A stretch of 64,000 bases of DNA from Tolypocladium sp. Sup5 PDA-1 (GCA_000750105.3 JPHH03000022.1:248001-312000); one strand, 5' to 3'; shown: positions 43,317 through 55,453, numbered from the stretch's first letter. Numbers and translations: made by a program. Notes: generated by a model from the letters alone, not told the origin.

Positions 43317-44108
43317 AGTCCCGGTCCCCGTACGACTCCGAAGCTGCACCCTTGCTGGACAAGCCGGCTCCTCTTGCTGTACCAGAGAGCGCTTACTTTG
43401 GCACGGGGTCCGTCAACATCGGTCGCGGACTTGAGGTGACCTTTTCATGGCATGGCAGGTGCTGGTGCTGCAGTGCAAATAGGTTGCCAGTTAGCGTGCA
43501 CAGAGCCCGAAGTTAGTGAGCCAGCCGCGTCTCCAGTCCCTTCGGATCCAAGGCGACAAAAAGATGACAGTTTGCGGTCCGGCGGACGACGTTCAGCGGT
43601 CGTGTCGGAGACGCGTTCCTCTGGGTGCCAACTGCCAAGGCAAGGCCGCACGCAGGTGGTACGGAGTACACCGGTACTTTGTCAGTTGGTGTGGGTCGGA
43701 ATTTCTTCGGCACTGGATGAGCAGCACGGTGACGCACCTGCTCTTCCCTGCGTGCATGAATTCACTGGAGGAGCTGCTGCAGAGTCCGTTACTGACATAA
43801 TTATCAGAGTATCTTGGCTGTCCTTCGAGGGATAAGACAGTCGAGTCGCAATTTGCCGATACCAATTGGCCGCAAATGATGATGTACCGAGCCGAGATTT
43901 GCTATGGCTGGTCATCGTCGTCTCAACGAAAAAGAATACAGTCGCTCGTGTGACGCGGGCAGGCTGATCACAGAAGGGACGCCTCAGTTGATTATACGCG
44001 GTGTGCAACGGTTGTAGTCAATTCAACAAAGGGAACATGTACAAAGTTCTCCCGGTGGGATGCTCTATCAATTGCCAACGGACATAATCCTGGATCCTAG
44101 AACCCGCT
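43317..44108. other. Spacer between APC5 and COX13
   Basis: APC5 promoter and COX13 3'UTR. It holds a GGTACGGAGTACACC element at about 43658-43672. No gene is visible. Confidence 0.5.
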
Positions 44109-44851
44109 TTACGCAACCTTGTTCTTGTTGTGGTAGTTGACACTCTCGTTCCAGCTGTTTTCAATTGTTAGCATCGCCGCGTTTGAAGGCCCAGGAACAG
44201 CATCCCCATGGGGTGTTGCCCCAGCTCTCAGGCATTCCGTCTGGGCATCGTGGACGTCGGTACTTACAACAGAGTCTACCGATTCGTCAGCCATTGATCA
44301 GTTTAAAATCAACAAAATTAACACAATCAGCTTACCTTATCACCGTCACCCCACTGATAGTTCTTGGAGCGGATGTTCTGGTAAGGGTACTCGGTGCGCT
44401 CCTCCAGAGGAGGCATGTGGTCCCAGTGCTCCCAGTGAGCCCGCCACAGGTACCAAGCGTTGGCTCCAGCGAGAGCCAGGGCGGGAATGACGCCGCTGCG
44501 ATGTTTGTTAGTCGTTGCTTGCTCTCTCCAGGCAGGGCATTACCCCGGGAGCGCGCCTGATCCCAGGTTCGACGCCGAAAGTGGTAAGCCACGAGAGGAG
44601 AGACGGATGACGTACTAGATGGAGATCTTCTTCCACAGCTCTGTTGCTGGTCAGCATGCTCTCCTTGGGTATTAATCGCAAAGAACAGCCTCTATCGACT
44701 CACCAGTCGAGCCCTTGGCGTGCTCCTTGACGTGCTGGCGCTCCTGGATGAATACGTTCTCGGTCGAAGAGGCAAAGCGTCGCTGCGCAGGAGCGCGCAG
44801 CTGCGCAGCGAAGCGCGAAGCGGTACGGGTAGCTTGTCGCGAGGCAAACAT
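44109..44851 (-). CDS. COX13: Cytochrome c oxidase subunit VIa
   Basis: Five exons: 44851-44704, 44640-44616, 44495-44336, 44275-44268 and 44154-44109; 128 residues. COX13 (Cox6a) is a nuclear-encoded inner-membrane subunit of complex IV that stabilises the dimer and modulates activity. Presequence: MFASRQATRTASRFAAQLRA. Mature part: STENVFIQERQHVKEHAKGS, LWKKISIYGVIPALALAGAN (single membrane helix), WRAHWEHWDHMPPLEERTEY, PYQNIRSKNYQWGDGDK and a TLFWNESVNYHNK tail. The fourth exon is only 8 nt (ACTCTGTT) and supplies Thr, Leu and part of Phe; without it the family's DKTLFWN motif and the final frame are lost. It is divergent from APN2. Confidence 0.93.
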
Positions 44852-45363
44852 CGTGAACAATGGTCTGTCGTTGATTGACGTGGGAATGCAAGGTTGTGAG
44901 ATCAGGTCATTCGGGACGGAGCTCGGCTAGAGGCTAGAGCCAATCCTAGATGCCTCAATTGTAAGGTGTCAAAATGACCCGTCGCCGCACGTGATCTCGT
45001 GGGTCGCCCGCGCAACCCCACCGCTGCAGACAGAGGGTGGACTGCACGAAGTTGGTGACCCGCGACGTGTGGCGAGCCGTGATGACGTCTCCCATCGCGG
45101 TAAGCCATTGCTATGTGGGATAACTTGGAGTAAACCACGAGCGCGTCAATGTTCTTTTTCTTTTCCCATTCCACCGATTCTCTCCTGCTCCTTCATGGCT
45201 ACTCTGAGGCTGCATTTGTGACTGATGTCATCTCAACATCGCCTCACGGATTCACCAATCACCACCCGTGGGACGGAGAATGCTCATCCCATGTCCACCC
45301 GTATTACGATTTTAAAGGGATGTCAAAGGTCAAAGACCTGTCACAATCCGCGCTTTCGAGATC
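44852..45363. promoter_or_regulatory. Bidirectional promoter region, COX13 / APN2
   Basis: 512 bp lie between divergent start codons. No gene is visible; it must hold both promoters. Confidence 0.55.
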
Positions 45364-47663
45364 ATGGGGTTTCGCATAACCACTTGGAATGGTAGGTATT
45401 CCTGAACCCTCAAACTCCCTTTTGTTCGTGGCTAACAAGATGCCTACCTAGTGAACGGCATCAGGTAACTTCGATACGCATCCCTGGTTCTTGGTACCTA
45501 GACAACATCTCACATTCGATGCAGGAACCCGTTCGGGTATCAGCCATGGAGAGGGCAACGGACGTTCCAGGTGAGCCCCAAACTCCAGTAGAGGTGCTAA
45601 GAATATTCTCACTAAACATCCCTGGACAGGCTATGTTCGAGATCCTAGAGGCGGACATTGTGGTCATGCAGGAGACCAAAATACAGCGCAAAGATTTGCA
45701 AGATGACATGGTCCTCGTGCCGGGCTGGGATGTCTTCTTCAGCCTACCGAGGCACAAGAAAGGCAAGCTTCAAGGTCGCCTGGTTTCCCAGGCCAGCCGA
45801 CTTGCTATGGCACCGATTGGGACGCAGTGGCTGACACTATTCACCTTAGGATATTCCGGCGTGGCCATATATACGCGCAATGCAACCTGTGCACCTATAC
45901 GCGCCGAAGAAGGAGTTACTGGTGTCCTCTGTCCGCCGAGGTCCTCGACAAAATTCCGTGAGCTCCCGAACGACCAACAAATTGGCGGCTATCCTCGACC
46001 TGGTCAGCTGTCAGGCAACATCGAAGAATCAGAACTTGACTCTGAAGGCCGTTGTGTCGTTCTCGAGTTCCCTGCATTTGTTCTGCTTGGGGTCTACAGT
46101 CCTGCCAACCGAAACGAATCCCGCGACGACTTCCGTGTCGCCTTCCTTGAAGCCCTTGATGTGAGGATACGGAACCTAGTTGCAGCTGGTAAACAGGTCG
46201 TCCTCACCGGAGATTTAAACGTCATCCGCTCGGTGGCCGACTCCACAAATGTGACTGAAGTCCTTCGCAAAGAGGGAATGACCTTGGACGACTGGATGTC
46301 AATGCCATCGCGGCGCATCTTCAACCAGCTGATATTTGAAGGCACTATCCTAGGTCAACGAGACGAGGGCCGGCAGCGCCCTGTCCTATGGGATTTGTGT
46401 CGGTACTTCCATCCAAACCGAGAGGGCATGAATACCTGTTGGGATACAAAGCGGAATACGCGACCAGCAAACAACGGCAGCCGGATTGACTACGTTCTCT
46501 GCAGCGATGGCTTGAAGAGCTGGTTTACACATGCCAACATCCAGGAAGGCTTGATGGGATCCGATCACTGCCCTGTGTTTGCTACGATGGCAGATGCCGT
46601 GGTGGCTGGCCACAGAAGCGTTTCTCTGGCTGACTTGATGAACCCTCCCGGCATGTTTACAGATGGCAAGCGAGTTCGAGAGTGGTCTCAAAAAGATATT
46701 CTCCCTTTGTCTGCCAAGTTGATACCGGAGTTTGACCGCCGCCAGAGCATTCGCGACATGTTGACCAAGAAGTCAGAGCCGAGAGCACCAGTCCAGTCCA
46801 CTTTGAAATACGAGACATCCAGCGGTGAGAGCTGTCTCGTTGACCAAAGCTCATCAGACGCACCGCATGGAGTCAGCGACTCCGGAGGGGATGATGCCAA
46901 GCAGGGGGCTACTCCTAGCATCACAATGGATAGCGGGTTGATCTCAGACACCCAAAGATCATCACAAACTAAACGACCACCAGGGTTCTCAGATAGTACC
47001 AGCCGGTTACCGAAGCGAGCGAGGCCTGCCGTCGACTCAAATGGAGCCAAGGCAAAGACGACTCCCGGTCAAAGGACTTTGCAAGGCTTCTTCAAGCCTG
47101 TCGGTTCCAGCTCTACCTCCACTACGAAGATATATAATCAAACGCTGCCAAGCGATGGCACGCCGGCCTCAATCACTGAGAGATCGACTGGCCTCGCCGC
47201 ACCAGTTGCCGCCCCCAAACCAGGAGCACAGGGGTGCATACCACCATCGCCACCAGCCCAAATGCCGCTTTCCGGGGCTTCTGAGGAGTTTCCGGCGCCA
47301 CCAGGGAAGGTATTTGATCCAGTAGAGGCAAAGGAGTCGTGGTCAAAGCTGCTCGGCAGGCGAGTTCTCCCCCGCTGCGAGCATAATGAGCCATGCATCA
47401 GCCTGGTCACCAAGAAACCCGGCATCAATTGCGGTACGTTTGTTCGCAGCTGCAGCGCCTATGCACGAGTCAATGAACGCACTCCCCTCATTTCTCGTGT
47501 TACAGTACTGCCTGTGAGATGAATGACAGCTGACACGGCAGCAGGTCGATCGTTTTACATTTGTCCCCGGCCCCTTGGGCCATCGGGTGAGAAGGAGAAA
47601 GGGTCAGAGTGGCGATGCGGCACATTCATTTGGAGCAGTGACTGGAACGGCTCTTCATCGTAG
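45364..47663 (+). CDS. APN2: Class II AP endonuclease / DNA lyase Apn2
   Basis: Six exons: 45364-45391, 45452-45464 (13 nt), 45525-45570, 45630-45762, 45850-47433 and 47545-47663; 640 residues. Apn2 repairs abasic sites and blocked 3' ends. Catalytic motifs of the Xth/APE family are visible: TTWNVNGIR at the start, ADIVVMQETK (metal-binding Glu), VVLTGDLNVIRS (Asp/Asn), NGSRIDYVLCSDGL and MGSDHCPVFA (Asp-His). A PIP box QRTLQGFF at about residue 480 would bind PCNA. The C-terminus carries a GRF zinc finger (CEHNEPCISLVTKKPGINCG; CPRPLGPSGEKEKGSEWRCG; FIWSSDW), the usual Apn2 ending. The fourth intron uses a GC donor (AAAG/GCAAGC). APN2 is the classic MAT flank in Sordariomycetes and Eurotiomycetes. 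Confidence 0.95.
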
Positions 47664-48176
47664 CTCTGCACATCTCAAGAAATTGTAATGTGTGTGGTGG
47701 CACTTCGTATTCATTCGCATTCATCTTGAGATGGGGCCATCTACGTATCTAGGAGACAAAGGAAATAAGAAAAGAAGGACTGTCGTACCGTCAATTTTCC
47801 CACGTCCGTGTCTCATTCCGATCCTAACTTCCTTCATGACCATCAGCACTTCGACTTGTGGCCATGTGCGTTTACCAATGCAAGACACTCCTCCAAGTCG
47901 TGTGAACCAGGCTGTCGGAAAGCAACGCCCGCAGACGGGCAAGAGGGAATGAGCAGCCCAAGCCATGATATCTAGCTAGCGAGGGCATCTTGCTGTTGGC
48001 ATCGCTATAACGAAAGTCCAATTTTTCTACTATGACGGTTAACCAAGATCATTGTCAGAAGATCTCGCACTTACTTTTTTGCTTTCAATCTTTATGCTTA
48101 TGTCCCCGTAGTTGTCGTGCAATCACTTGAAATGATTGAGATTGGTCGTCATCACTGACGGCGAGTGTCTCGATAC
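47664..48176. other. Convergent spacer APN2 / MAT1-2-1
   Basis: 3' ends of both genes; no gene is visible. The left border of the MAT1-2 idiomorph may lie here, but that cannot be placed without a MAT1-1 sequence. Confidence 0.5.
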
Positions 48177-49030
48177 TTAAACCGTGTCGGTAGAGTCAGA
48201 TGGAGTCGCAGCCGCTGCAGAGGCGTCTCCAGGAGGCGTAGTCGCATTGTTGGCAGCGGTGTTATCCTGCTGATCCTGGCTCTGGGTATTGCGGCGACGA
48301 CGGCGGCGCTCAGAAGGTCGGCGAGGCCGATACTGGTAGTCAGGATGCTTCTCCAGGAGAGCCTGCTTGACCTTCTCAGACATATCTTTGTACTTCTGTC
48401 TGACCTCGCGGCTCTCCAGGTTCCAGGCTTTACCCAGAAGTTGGGCTTCATCAAATTAGCAAATGTTCTAAATTTATGGGCAGATAAAAACTCACAGATT
48501 TCGTTGTTGGTGATGCCCGGGTTCGAGTTCTTGACATGATGGTGGCGCTCCTTGCGATACAAAATGTACGCATTAGGAGGACGTGGGATCTTCACCTGCT
48601 TGGTGGGCACAGGAGGTGCAATCAATGTCGCAGTCGTAACCTTGTGCACAGCAGGTCGGATCCAGTACAAGTTGTTGCCGGGGGGGCGCAGGACGGTGCC
48701 ACCACCGCCGACAAGGTGCTTTGGTGCTCCAAGATAGACTCGGTCCACGCCATTGCCATCAATGACATACAGAACCGACTCCTGGACGTGCTCCCTGGTT
48801 TTTGGGTCAGAACATGTATGACTTTTGGAAGGCTGAAGAGGAGAAGAACGTGATACTCACATGAACTTCCGGGCGATGAACAGCTTTGCAGCAGCGTCGA
48901 GCTGGCGAAAAGTCTCACCCCGAATGCTGATCACGCGAGAGAACGGGTGGACCTGATCTTCAAGCTCGCGCCAGATCGCCTGGAGATGAAGCGTGTTCCA
49001 CTGAGGAGGAGTATTCATATTTGCCGCCAT
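48177..49030 (-). CDS. MAT1-2-1: Mating-type HMG-box transcription factor MAT1-2-1
   Basis: Exons 49030-48861, 48794-48496 and 48445-48177, with introns of 66 and 51 nt, give 245 residues. The protein is the MATA_HMG regulator that defines the MAT1-2 mating type and controls pheromone and fertilisation genes. The HMG box lies at about residues 124-195: VKIPRPPNAYILYRKERHHH, VKNSNPGITNNEISQLLGKA, WNLESREVRQKYKDMSEKVK, then KHPDYQYRPRRPSERRRR. The second intron splits a Ser codon inside the HMG box (ITNNEI-S-QLL), the conserved intron position of this family. The N-terminal 120 residues include IWRELEDQVHPFSRVISIRG, usual for Hypocreales. It lies between APN2 and SLA2. No alpha-box (MAT1-1-1) sequence was seen in the window, suggesting a heterothallic MAT1-2 strain. 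Confidence 0.97.
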
Positions 49031-50069
49031 GGTGATGGTTTTTTCTCGACGACGACGTCGGCTCGCAAGGCTAGCGACAATTGGGCTTGCGGGCTTGTTG
49101 GCTTGTGGGCTTGTGATGGTCTTGATGCTTCTCAGCTGAGATGCGGACGAGAGAATGAAGGGGATGGTGGATTGAAGAAGGGGATGTATTGAAAAGGTGT
49201 AAAGAGAAGAAGAATCTCGGTTTCCAAAGCCGAGTTGGTAAGTGGAGGAATTCAAGATGCGCTCGAGTGACCTCCAAGAAACGCTCACTCCGCACCTGAG
49301 GAAAACGGCACCCCTCTACCTGATGGCTGAGGGCCCTCGGTCGTGCCCCACCAAGCCACCTGCAGTGTGCCAGCCCCCTCCCCCCCCCCAACTTTAGCGC
49401 TTCTCCAACGCCCCACCACCACCAACGACTTTGACTACTCCCACCCCACCAGCGTACCCTCCCTTTCTCCACAACATTACCTTGGGGATTCCCACTGCAG
49501 GCCATATTGCATCAGGCGTCGGACTCTCTGTTTGCGAAACACCATGCGACCTCCTAATTATTAACAGATCGCACAATAAACAAATGTTTCTTCTATATTA
49601 TCACTTGGTAGTTTACCATCATGGCTTCCTCTTTGTTAAAATACATATTTGCTCAAGCCTGGACAAGTTGTGCTCTGTTTGGGTTGAGTAGTTATCTCCA
49701 GAAGTCGAGCAGCTTGTCTAAGCAAGGCTCGGGGCGAGACAAAATGTGCTGAGCGCTACGAAACGGAACATTGTGCTTTAAACTTAAACCGCCACACCAA
49801 GCTGTCACTGGAGGCAACGCCACTATGGCAGCCGGCTGTCTATCTTTCGGAGTGGCAGTGGCATTTCATCCCGCTCCTCAGCTGCCAAAATTCCCCCCCC
49901 ACACCCCACCCCCAAGTCTCTGCTCTTCGACTTCACACTTAACTGGTTGACAGTCAGCCTACACGTTGTTTACCTCAACCTCCTCCTAACACCGAACCAT
50001 TTCACATATCCACAAAGGCATTTGCACTTCATGCGTCTCTGATCTGCCTCGCCAAAAGCAACGAACAAG
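49031..50069. promoter_or_regulatory. Divergent promoter region, MAT1-2-1 / 50070 gene
   Basis: 1.04 kb between divergent start codons. It contains C-runs at about 49376-49390 and 49889-49915 and pyrimidine-rich stretches. No gene is visible; it must drive both MAT-linked genes. Confidence 0.5.
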
Positions 50070-50871
50070 ATGGCGAACGTGACTCCGGCGAGTCTCGTGC
50101 CCGAGACCACCCTTCAGCGTCTTGCGCCGCGACATGAAGGTTTTTGGCTTGTCGCTGGGCAGCATGCGGACCACTTCACTCTCGCGTATGTCATGGATGG
50201 AGGCACTCATGCGCTCACCTACCACATCTACCCTTGCAATACCGCTGAGGAGGTGTATGATGTCTGTGGACATCTCATGTACGACTGGACCGGCGGTAGG
50301 TTCCCCAAATTATCCTTTTTTTTTTCAACTTGACTAACATCCACCAGCGCCAGATGTCATTCCTGCTCGATTCAGCTACAACCGTCCTGTTGCAGTTCAC
50401 GGTACCCAGCCACTGGAGCTTGTGCTGCGTCCCCGAGAGCAGGACACTCAGGAGCAAGGCCATGGCGAGCAGAATCTTGTTGATACCAACTTGAATCTCG
50501 ACTCCATCCAGGATCAAGTGGCTATGGCTCAGCAGCCTGGTGCTCAGGCTCACGATCAGATGGGCCCTGCACAGGGTGGTGCTCCACAAGGCACTCCGTA
50601 CCAGCTCACCCAATCGGTGGCCCATGGACAGGACCAACAGCAACTGATCAACTCCGCTGATGGCATTGACTGGTCCATGACCAATGATTTTTTCAACGAC
50701 ATCGCCCCCATGGTCAATGATCAAATCGACAACCCCTTTGCTCCCCTTTCGGGAGACAGCACGACGTTCGCTTCTGTTTTGAACGAGTATTCGTCGACTG
50801 CTGGAGATGTGCCCCTTCTGGACGGCGACGGCCAAATGCAACTGGAGTGGAACTTGTTCACCAACAACTGA
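50070..50871 (+). CDS. MAT1-2-linked accessory protein, function unknown
   Basis: Exons 50070-50295 and 50348-50871 join across a 52-nt intron (donor GGCG/GTAGGT, acceptor CCACCAG) to give 249 residues. The first about 110 residues are compact and ordered-looking (LQRLAPRHEGFWLVAGQHAD, HFTLAYVMDGGTHALTYHIY, PVAVHGTQPLELVLRPRE). The rest is Gln-rich, ending in an acidic hydrophobic tail (NDFFNDIAPMVNDQID; GDVPLLDGDGQMQLEWNLF) like a transcription activation segment. No known domain is recognised. Position and divergent orientation beside MAT1-2-1 match accessory MAT1-2 genes of Hypocreales (variously named MAT1-2-3, -8 or -9); I cannot assign a name without alignment. It may be idiomorph-specific, or a shared flank gene. 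Confidence 0.75.
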
Positions 50872-52006
50872 TTCCTAAACTTCGACATTGGCATTGATGA
50901 CGGGGATTTAGGAGGTGCATCGGAACAGGTTTGGGGTGTACAGCTGGCAAAAAGTGGCATGGAATGGACTTCTACTATCGATTGAGGATACTGCACTTTT
51001 GTGGCATCGTTATCCTCCTATTTCTACATAGATAGTTCCTTAAGACAGTTAACGAGCCTTCATCTTGAGTTCTGGGCCAGTGAGGTTGCAGGGTGTGATT
51101 GTTCAACGCCATGGCAAAGATACAGCAAGATGCAAGGGCCAGCGCCACAGGCACCGTGGACTTCCATTGCCACGGCGGTTTCCCTGGTCATGAGGCGGCT
51201 TTCCAACTCCCCCTTTTCTCTCCACCAGACGATGCGGCAAAGCCCCCTTGGCCCAAACTCAACGAGACCCCAAAGGTCTCCACCAACTCTTGCTTTTTTA
51301 ATCGGGGCTCGGACTGCATCTGAGGCGCCGCGTCTACGCATCACAGGACCAGCTTCGACGACGGACGAGCCGCGGGCTGGCCACTGCACGGGGTGGCTTC
51401 CCACTGCCTGGACTCCTTTTTTGGGGGGTGGGCTACAGCCCACAGCACTGCTTCCAGATCTGCGGGCGGAGGCACTGTCACTTGTCCGTTCCAAGGTTCC
51501 TGCCCCTGCCTGAGAAGCGCACTGGCGGGCGCGGTTGGTGGGTGGCCCTGGGGCACCCGATGCTGGGGGCATTGGTTACCAGGAGACGCGCCGCTGGGTT
51601 TGGGGGTTGTCGCACAAGCAACAGCGAGGAGCTGCTATTCCATTTTGCGCTTCACCAGGCTATTTTCCGCAGGGAGAAATTTTCCTGTGCGCTGCTCGCT
51701 CCGGCAACCGGCTGGGTGCAGGGGGCGCGCGCACCGGCGAGGTCGTTGCGGTGATTCACGCCGAACCGTTCGTCGACAGCTGTTCACGAGACAGGGGCCT
51801 TTCCCGGACTGCGCCTACGAGCCTCGGGGCCAGCTGCAAGGGCCCGGCTTCCATGCGATGGGTCGATGGCATATTGCCGCACATGCAACAACCGCACACA
51901 CGGGTTCCCAGGGGGTGGTCTCAGCTTTCCAAGTGGGCACTGAGAGAAGAGGAATCTACATGCCTGGCGACTTATCTGCGCTGATGATGGCGGCGATGGG
52001 CACTTT

Positions 52007-52024
52007 GGGGGGGGGGGGGGGGGG
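52007..52024 (+). repeat. Homopolymer G18 tract
   Basis: Eighteen consecutive G; can form G-quadruplex and is prone to length error. Confidence 0.9.
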
Positions 52025-52354
52025 ATCGCATCCAGTTGGAACTGTTGGAGATTGGATATTGGATATTGGACCACCTCACTTACACCAGAGGCGGGGCGTG
52101 CGCTGTGCACGTTTGCTTGCCCAGGTGCGGGGCGTGCGTGTAAGAAGTGGTGGGGGAGGGGAGGGGGGGAAACCGAGATCCATCCAGACTTCCAGGGTCC
52201 CCCGTCTGGCAGGTCTGCGAGTGGGGTGGGTGACGGGGGAGCGGGCAGACGTCAGAATTAGCGTTCTTGCATTGGGCCAGCCAATCCAAGCATGATACTC
52301 GAACTTACCAGGTTTGATGCTGTGCCTCAGCGGCTCGCGGGCCTTCCCTCAGTT

Positions 52355-52378
52355 GGCTGGCTGGCTGGCTGGCTGGCT
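52355..52378 (+). repeat. (GGCT)6 microsatellite
   Basis: Six exact GGCT units. Confidence 0.95.
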
Positions 52379-53995
52379 CACCTTTAGGGTGCGACCTGGC
52401 GACCGTGATGTCGTCGCGCCGCTGCTTGGCCGGCTCCCTGAAACTGTCTGTCTCCCCTTCTGTCCTTGTCGCATCAAAGCCAACGTTGGCTTTGTCCTTC
52501 TGGCGCCGCATTCATTGTCATGGCTCCGCTGGAGGCTTTCGCCATGGCCTGCAGATGGGCTGCTGCCACGCCTGCCCCCAGCGACGCTCGTTCGTTCGCC
52601 ATGGCACTAGCAACGCCGCGTACCCCGTAGAGCACCGCACCTATCGTCAACGGCTTCGCGCGTCGGCCAGTAGCCAGTTAACCTCGGGCATGGAGACATA
52701 CTCGTCACTCACCAGCCACCTCACCCGCGAGTCCGCCGAGCCCGCGACGGAGCCAGGCCGGCCAACGGACCAGCAGCCAGCAGCAGCCAGCAGCAACCAC
52801 CAATACGCCAGTCCGCGTTTGTCTCGTGGCACTAACTTGCGGGTATGGCTGCCGCCACGTAGCTCGCTAGGCAGGGAACCAGTGCCCAGTGCCCAGTACG
52901 GATTAGTCAAAAGCCTTCTGTAGCTAATATCGCCCTTCGCGCTTCGCGTCAGCTCCTTCAGCCCTATAATTAGCCCAACACCCGAGGCACGAACTAGCAA
53001 CCAGCATGCGCGCACAGCCAACATCGCCAGACTCGGCGCTAGAGTAGAGGCGAAGAGGCTGTTTCTTTTTTTCCCCGTCGATCTAGACAGTTGTAGATTG
53101 CATGGATCCTCTCTTCTCCAGGTTTCGAGAGTTCTTGTTGAGTAACGGGTTGAAGCTTGTTCAGTGGGACGTTTTGCGATTGATGTTTGCTCACCAACGG
53201 GCGAAGCTTGCGCTTGCCTGTAGTCTGTACGACATGGACCTGGACCGCCGCTGGAGACTGCGATTTTTCTTAATCTGCCTACTTCCTACCTACCTACCTA
53301 GGTACCGTACGGAAACAGCCAATGACTCTTGACATCGACGTCCCCTTCTGGACTTGCCGGATAATTTGCCCCGTTCTGGCGCTTTGGCCCACGTGTTGGC
53401 AGGCGGGAATCTTGTGCGCCATGGACGTCCAGCGCTTGTTCGCTTGGACAGCAGACTTTGGGCGCCTGTGTTCCACTGAGGTCCCTTGGGGGAGTGCCAC
53501 CGAGTTTGGTGGCCTCTGGCGCAGCGGCAAGTTCCATCCAATGTTCGTTCAGCGGCTGGCAGTAGTTCGCAGGCTCCCATGTAGCAGGGGACCTAGGGGC
53601 GTACGGCGGCCGTCGAGGTACCCGACCTCCTACGACGTCCGACCTACGAGTGCGCTGCACCACCGCATCTGCAATCGGGATGGCGGACAGCACGCTGAGG
53701 TGACGCCGGCTGCCCATGTTGCCCGCCTTTCCAGTTGGCAGTTGCCCTGAAAAGAGGCAGCGTGCAACGTACAACGTATCAACCCAAGGTACCTTGCCAA
53801 GCTTGCCTTGGGTATGCATCGGGACAAAAGCAAACTCTGCGGCATCCTCTCCCGCTCGCCAACTGCCGGCTGAAATGATTGCCCACGAGTGCTTCGTCCT
53901 GCTGCGGCGCTCGATATTCCTGCAACACGGCAAACACGCTGGAGCAAACAAGCAAACTTGGCTGAGAAGCCCGCATCCAGCCGAGGCTGAGAGCT

Positions 53996-54007
53996 GGGGG
54001 GGGGGGG
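53996..54007 (+). repeat. Homopolymer G12 tract
   Basis: Twelve consecutive G. Confidence 0.9.
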
Positions 54008-55425
54008 CGTGTAAGGCCCGTTTGCTAGCGCGAGCTCTGTTGCTCCTTGTGGGGTCGCGGACGATTTTGAGGCTGTTTCAGTTAGCCTGGCCCAGATCTC
54101 GGACGGATGAACAGGGGGCCGGCCAGGGCCTAGGTTCTGTCTGGGCTACCTAACCAAGCCGGGCGGCGCGAACCAACCTAACATCTATACAGACTCCGCA
54201 AGGTACGCACTTCGCATGGCGGCGAGCAAGCTACCTAGCCTCTGGCCGTCGAGCCCTGCAGCGAGCTAGCATCGTCGGCCAAGCAAGGCACAGCGCCTCT
54301 GATCGTGGCCGTGATCGCCTCGTCTGTGCATTGCATCTGAGCACCCCCATGCCTGCGTGCATTCCCTGCACCCTGTCTACGAGTACAGCCAGGACCAGCA
54401 GCTAGCCAAGCTTGCCAAGGCACTCGCCGAGCTGAGCGCTTCGGACGAGTTCGTATCCGTGGGCGGGCGCGCGTGGAGGCTTGGGCCACGCAGCGCGCGG
54501 GTGCCTCCATCCGCTGCGAGGGGCGGCGACTGGAATCGTTCTGGAAGATCACGGGTTCCCTACTCGGTCCTAGGTGCGTTGCCTGCAGCCCTCCCCGATT
54601 GCCGCATTTCCCCCCCGTGTGGCTTTCCCTCGTGCGGCTTTCTCCCGTGTGGCTCGCGTCTCGCGTCTCCTCTTAGGCTCTTAATCTGTCAACAGACATT
54701 GAGCCTACCGTAGTCCGTAGCCCAAGGAGGTTGGTATCCGTAGGTACCTAGCCTGTTTGCCTCTCGCTCCCCTGCTTGTTCCCCGAGGCCCAACTCCTTC
54801 TGCTCTCGCTCTTCGCCTCTCTGCCTCCCTCTGTCTGTCTCTCCCAGCTCGCTGCGCAGCCGCTCTCGAGTCCCGAGTCGCCCCGCGTCATCGGCCCGTG
54901 GGGCCCGCCAGCCAAAGCTGGGTGCGGGGCCCGCCTCAACCTCCGGCCCCACATGCATCGCCAACCCACCCGCATGCACGCGCCCGTCTCCTGCGCAACT
55001 CCAGAAACCCGCCCAAATCCCATACAAATCAGGCCGTTTCGAGGTGCACGCCCTGAGCAGCTTCAGAGCACCGTAAGAGCTGCGCAGCGAGCGATGCTGC
55101 AGGTGGGGCGTCGCGGGTGCGTGCATGCGTCGATGACCGAACCACGTACCTATTCCTCCATCGACACGCCCCCTCCCCGCGGCACTCTCTCTCGCCCCAG
55201 GCCCCAGGCCTCCCCGCCCCCGGGGCGACGTTTCTGCTCTTCATCTGCAAGACGCGTACGCACTCGAAGCCGGCCATTTTGGACTTTCGATCCCTGGGTT
55301 TTGGCAATTTGCTTTTCTGTGGGCGTTTTCATCAGGTTTGCGTTGATGGAGGGCTTGCTGCTAGTGCGTGTGACGGGCCAATCGCCAGCCAACTAAACGG
55401 CGTTGGCACATCTCGTGATGATGGG

Positions 55426-55453
55426 TGTCCACTGTCCACTGTCCACTGTCCAC
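55426..55453 (+). repeat. (TGTCCAC)4 tandem repeat
   Basis: Four exact 7-bp units. Confidence 0.95.

Noticed and set aside
51393..52295. 300-aa open frame in the MAT flank
   Set aside because: Runs through the G18 tract and has Gly/Arg/Ser composition bias with no recognisable family; probably chance.
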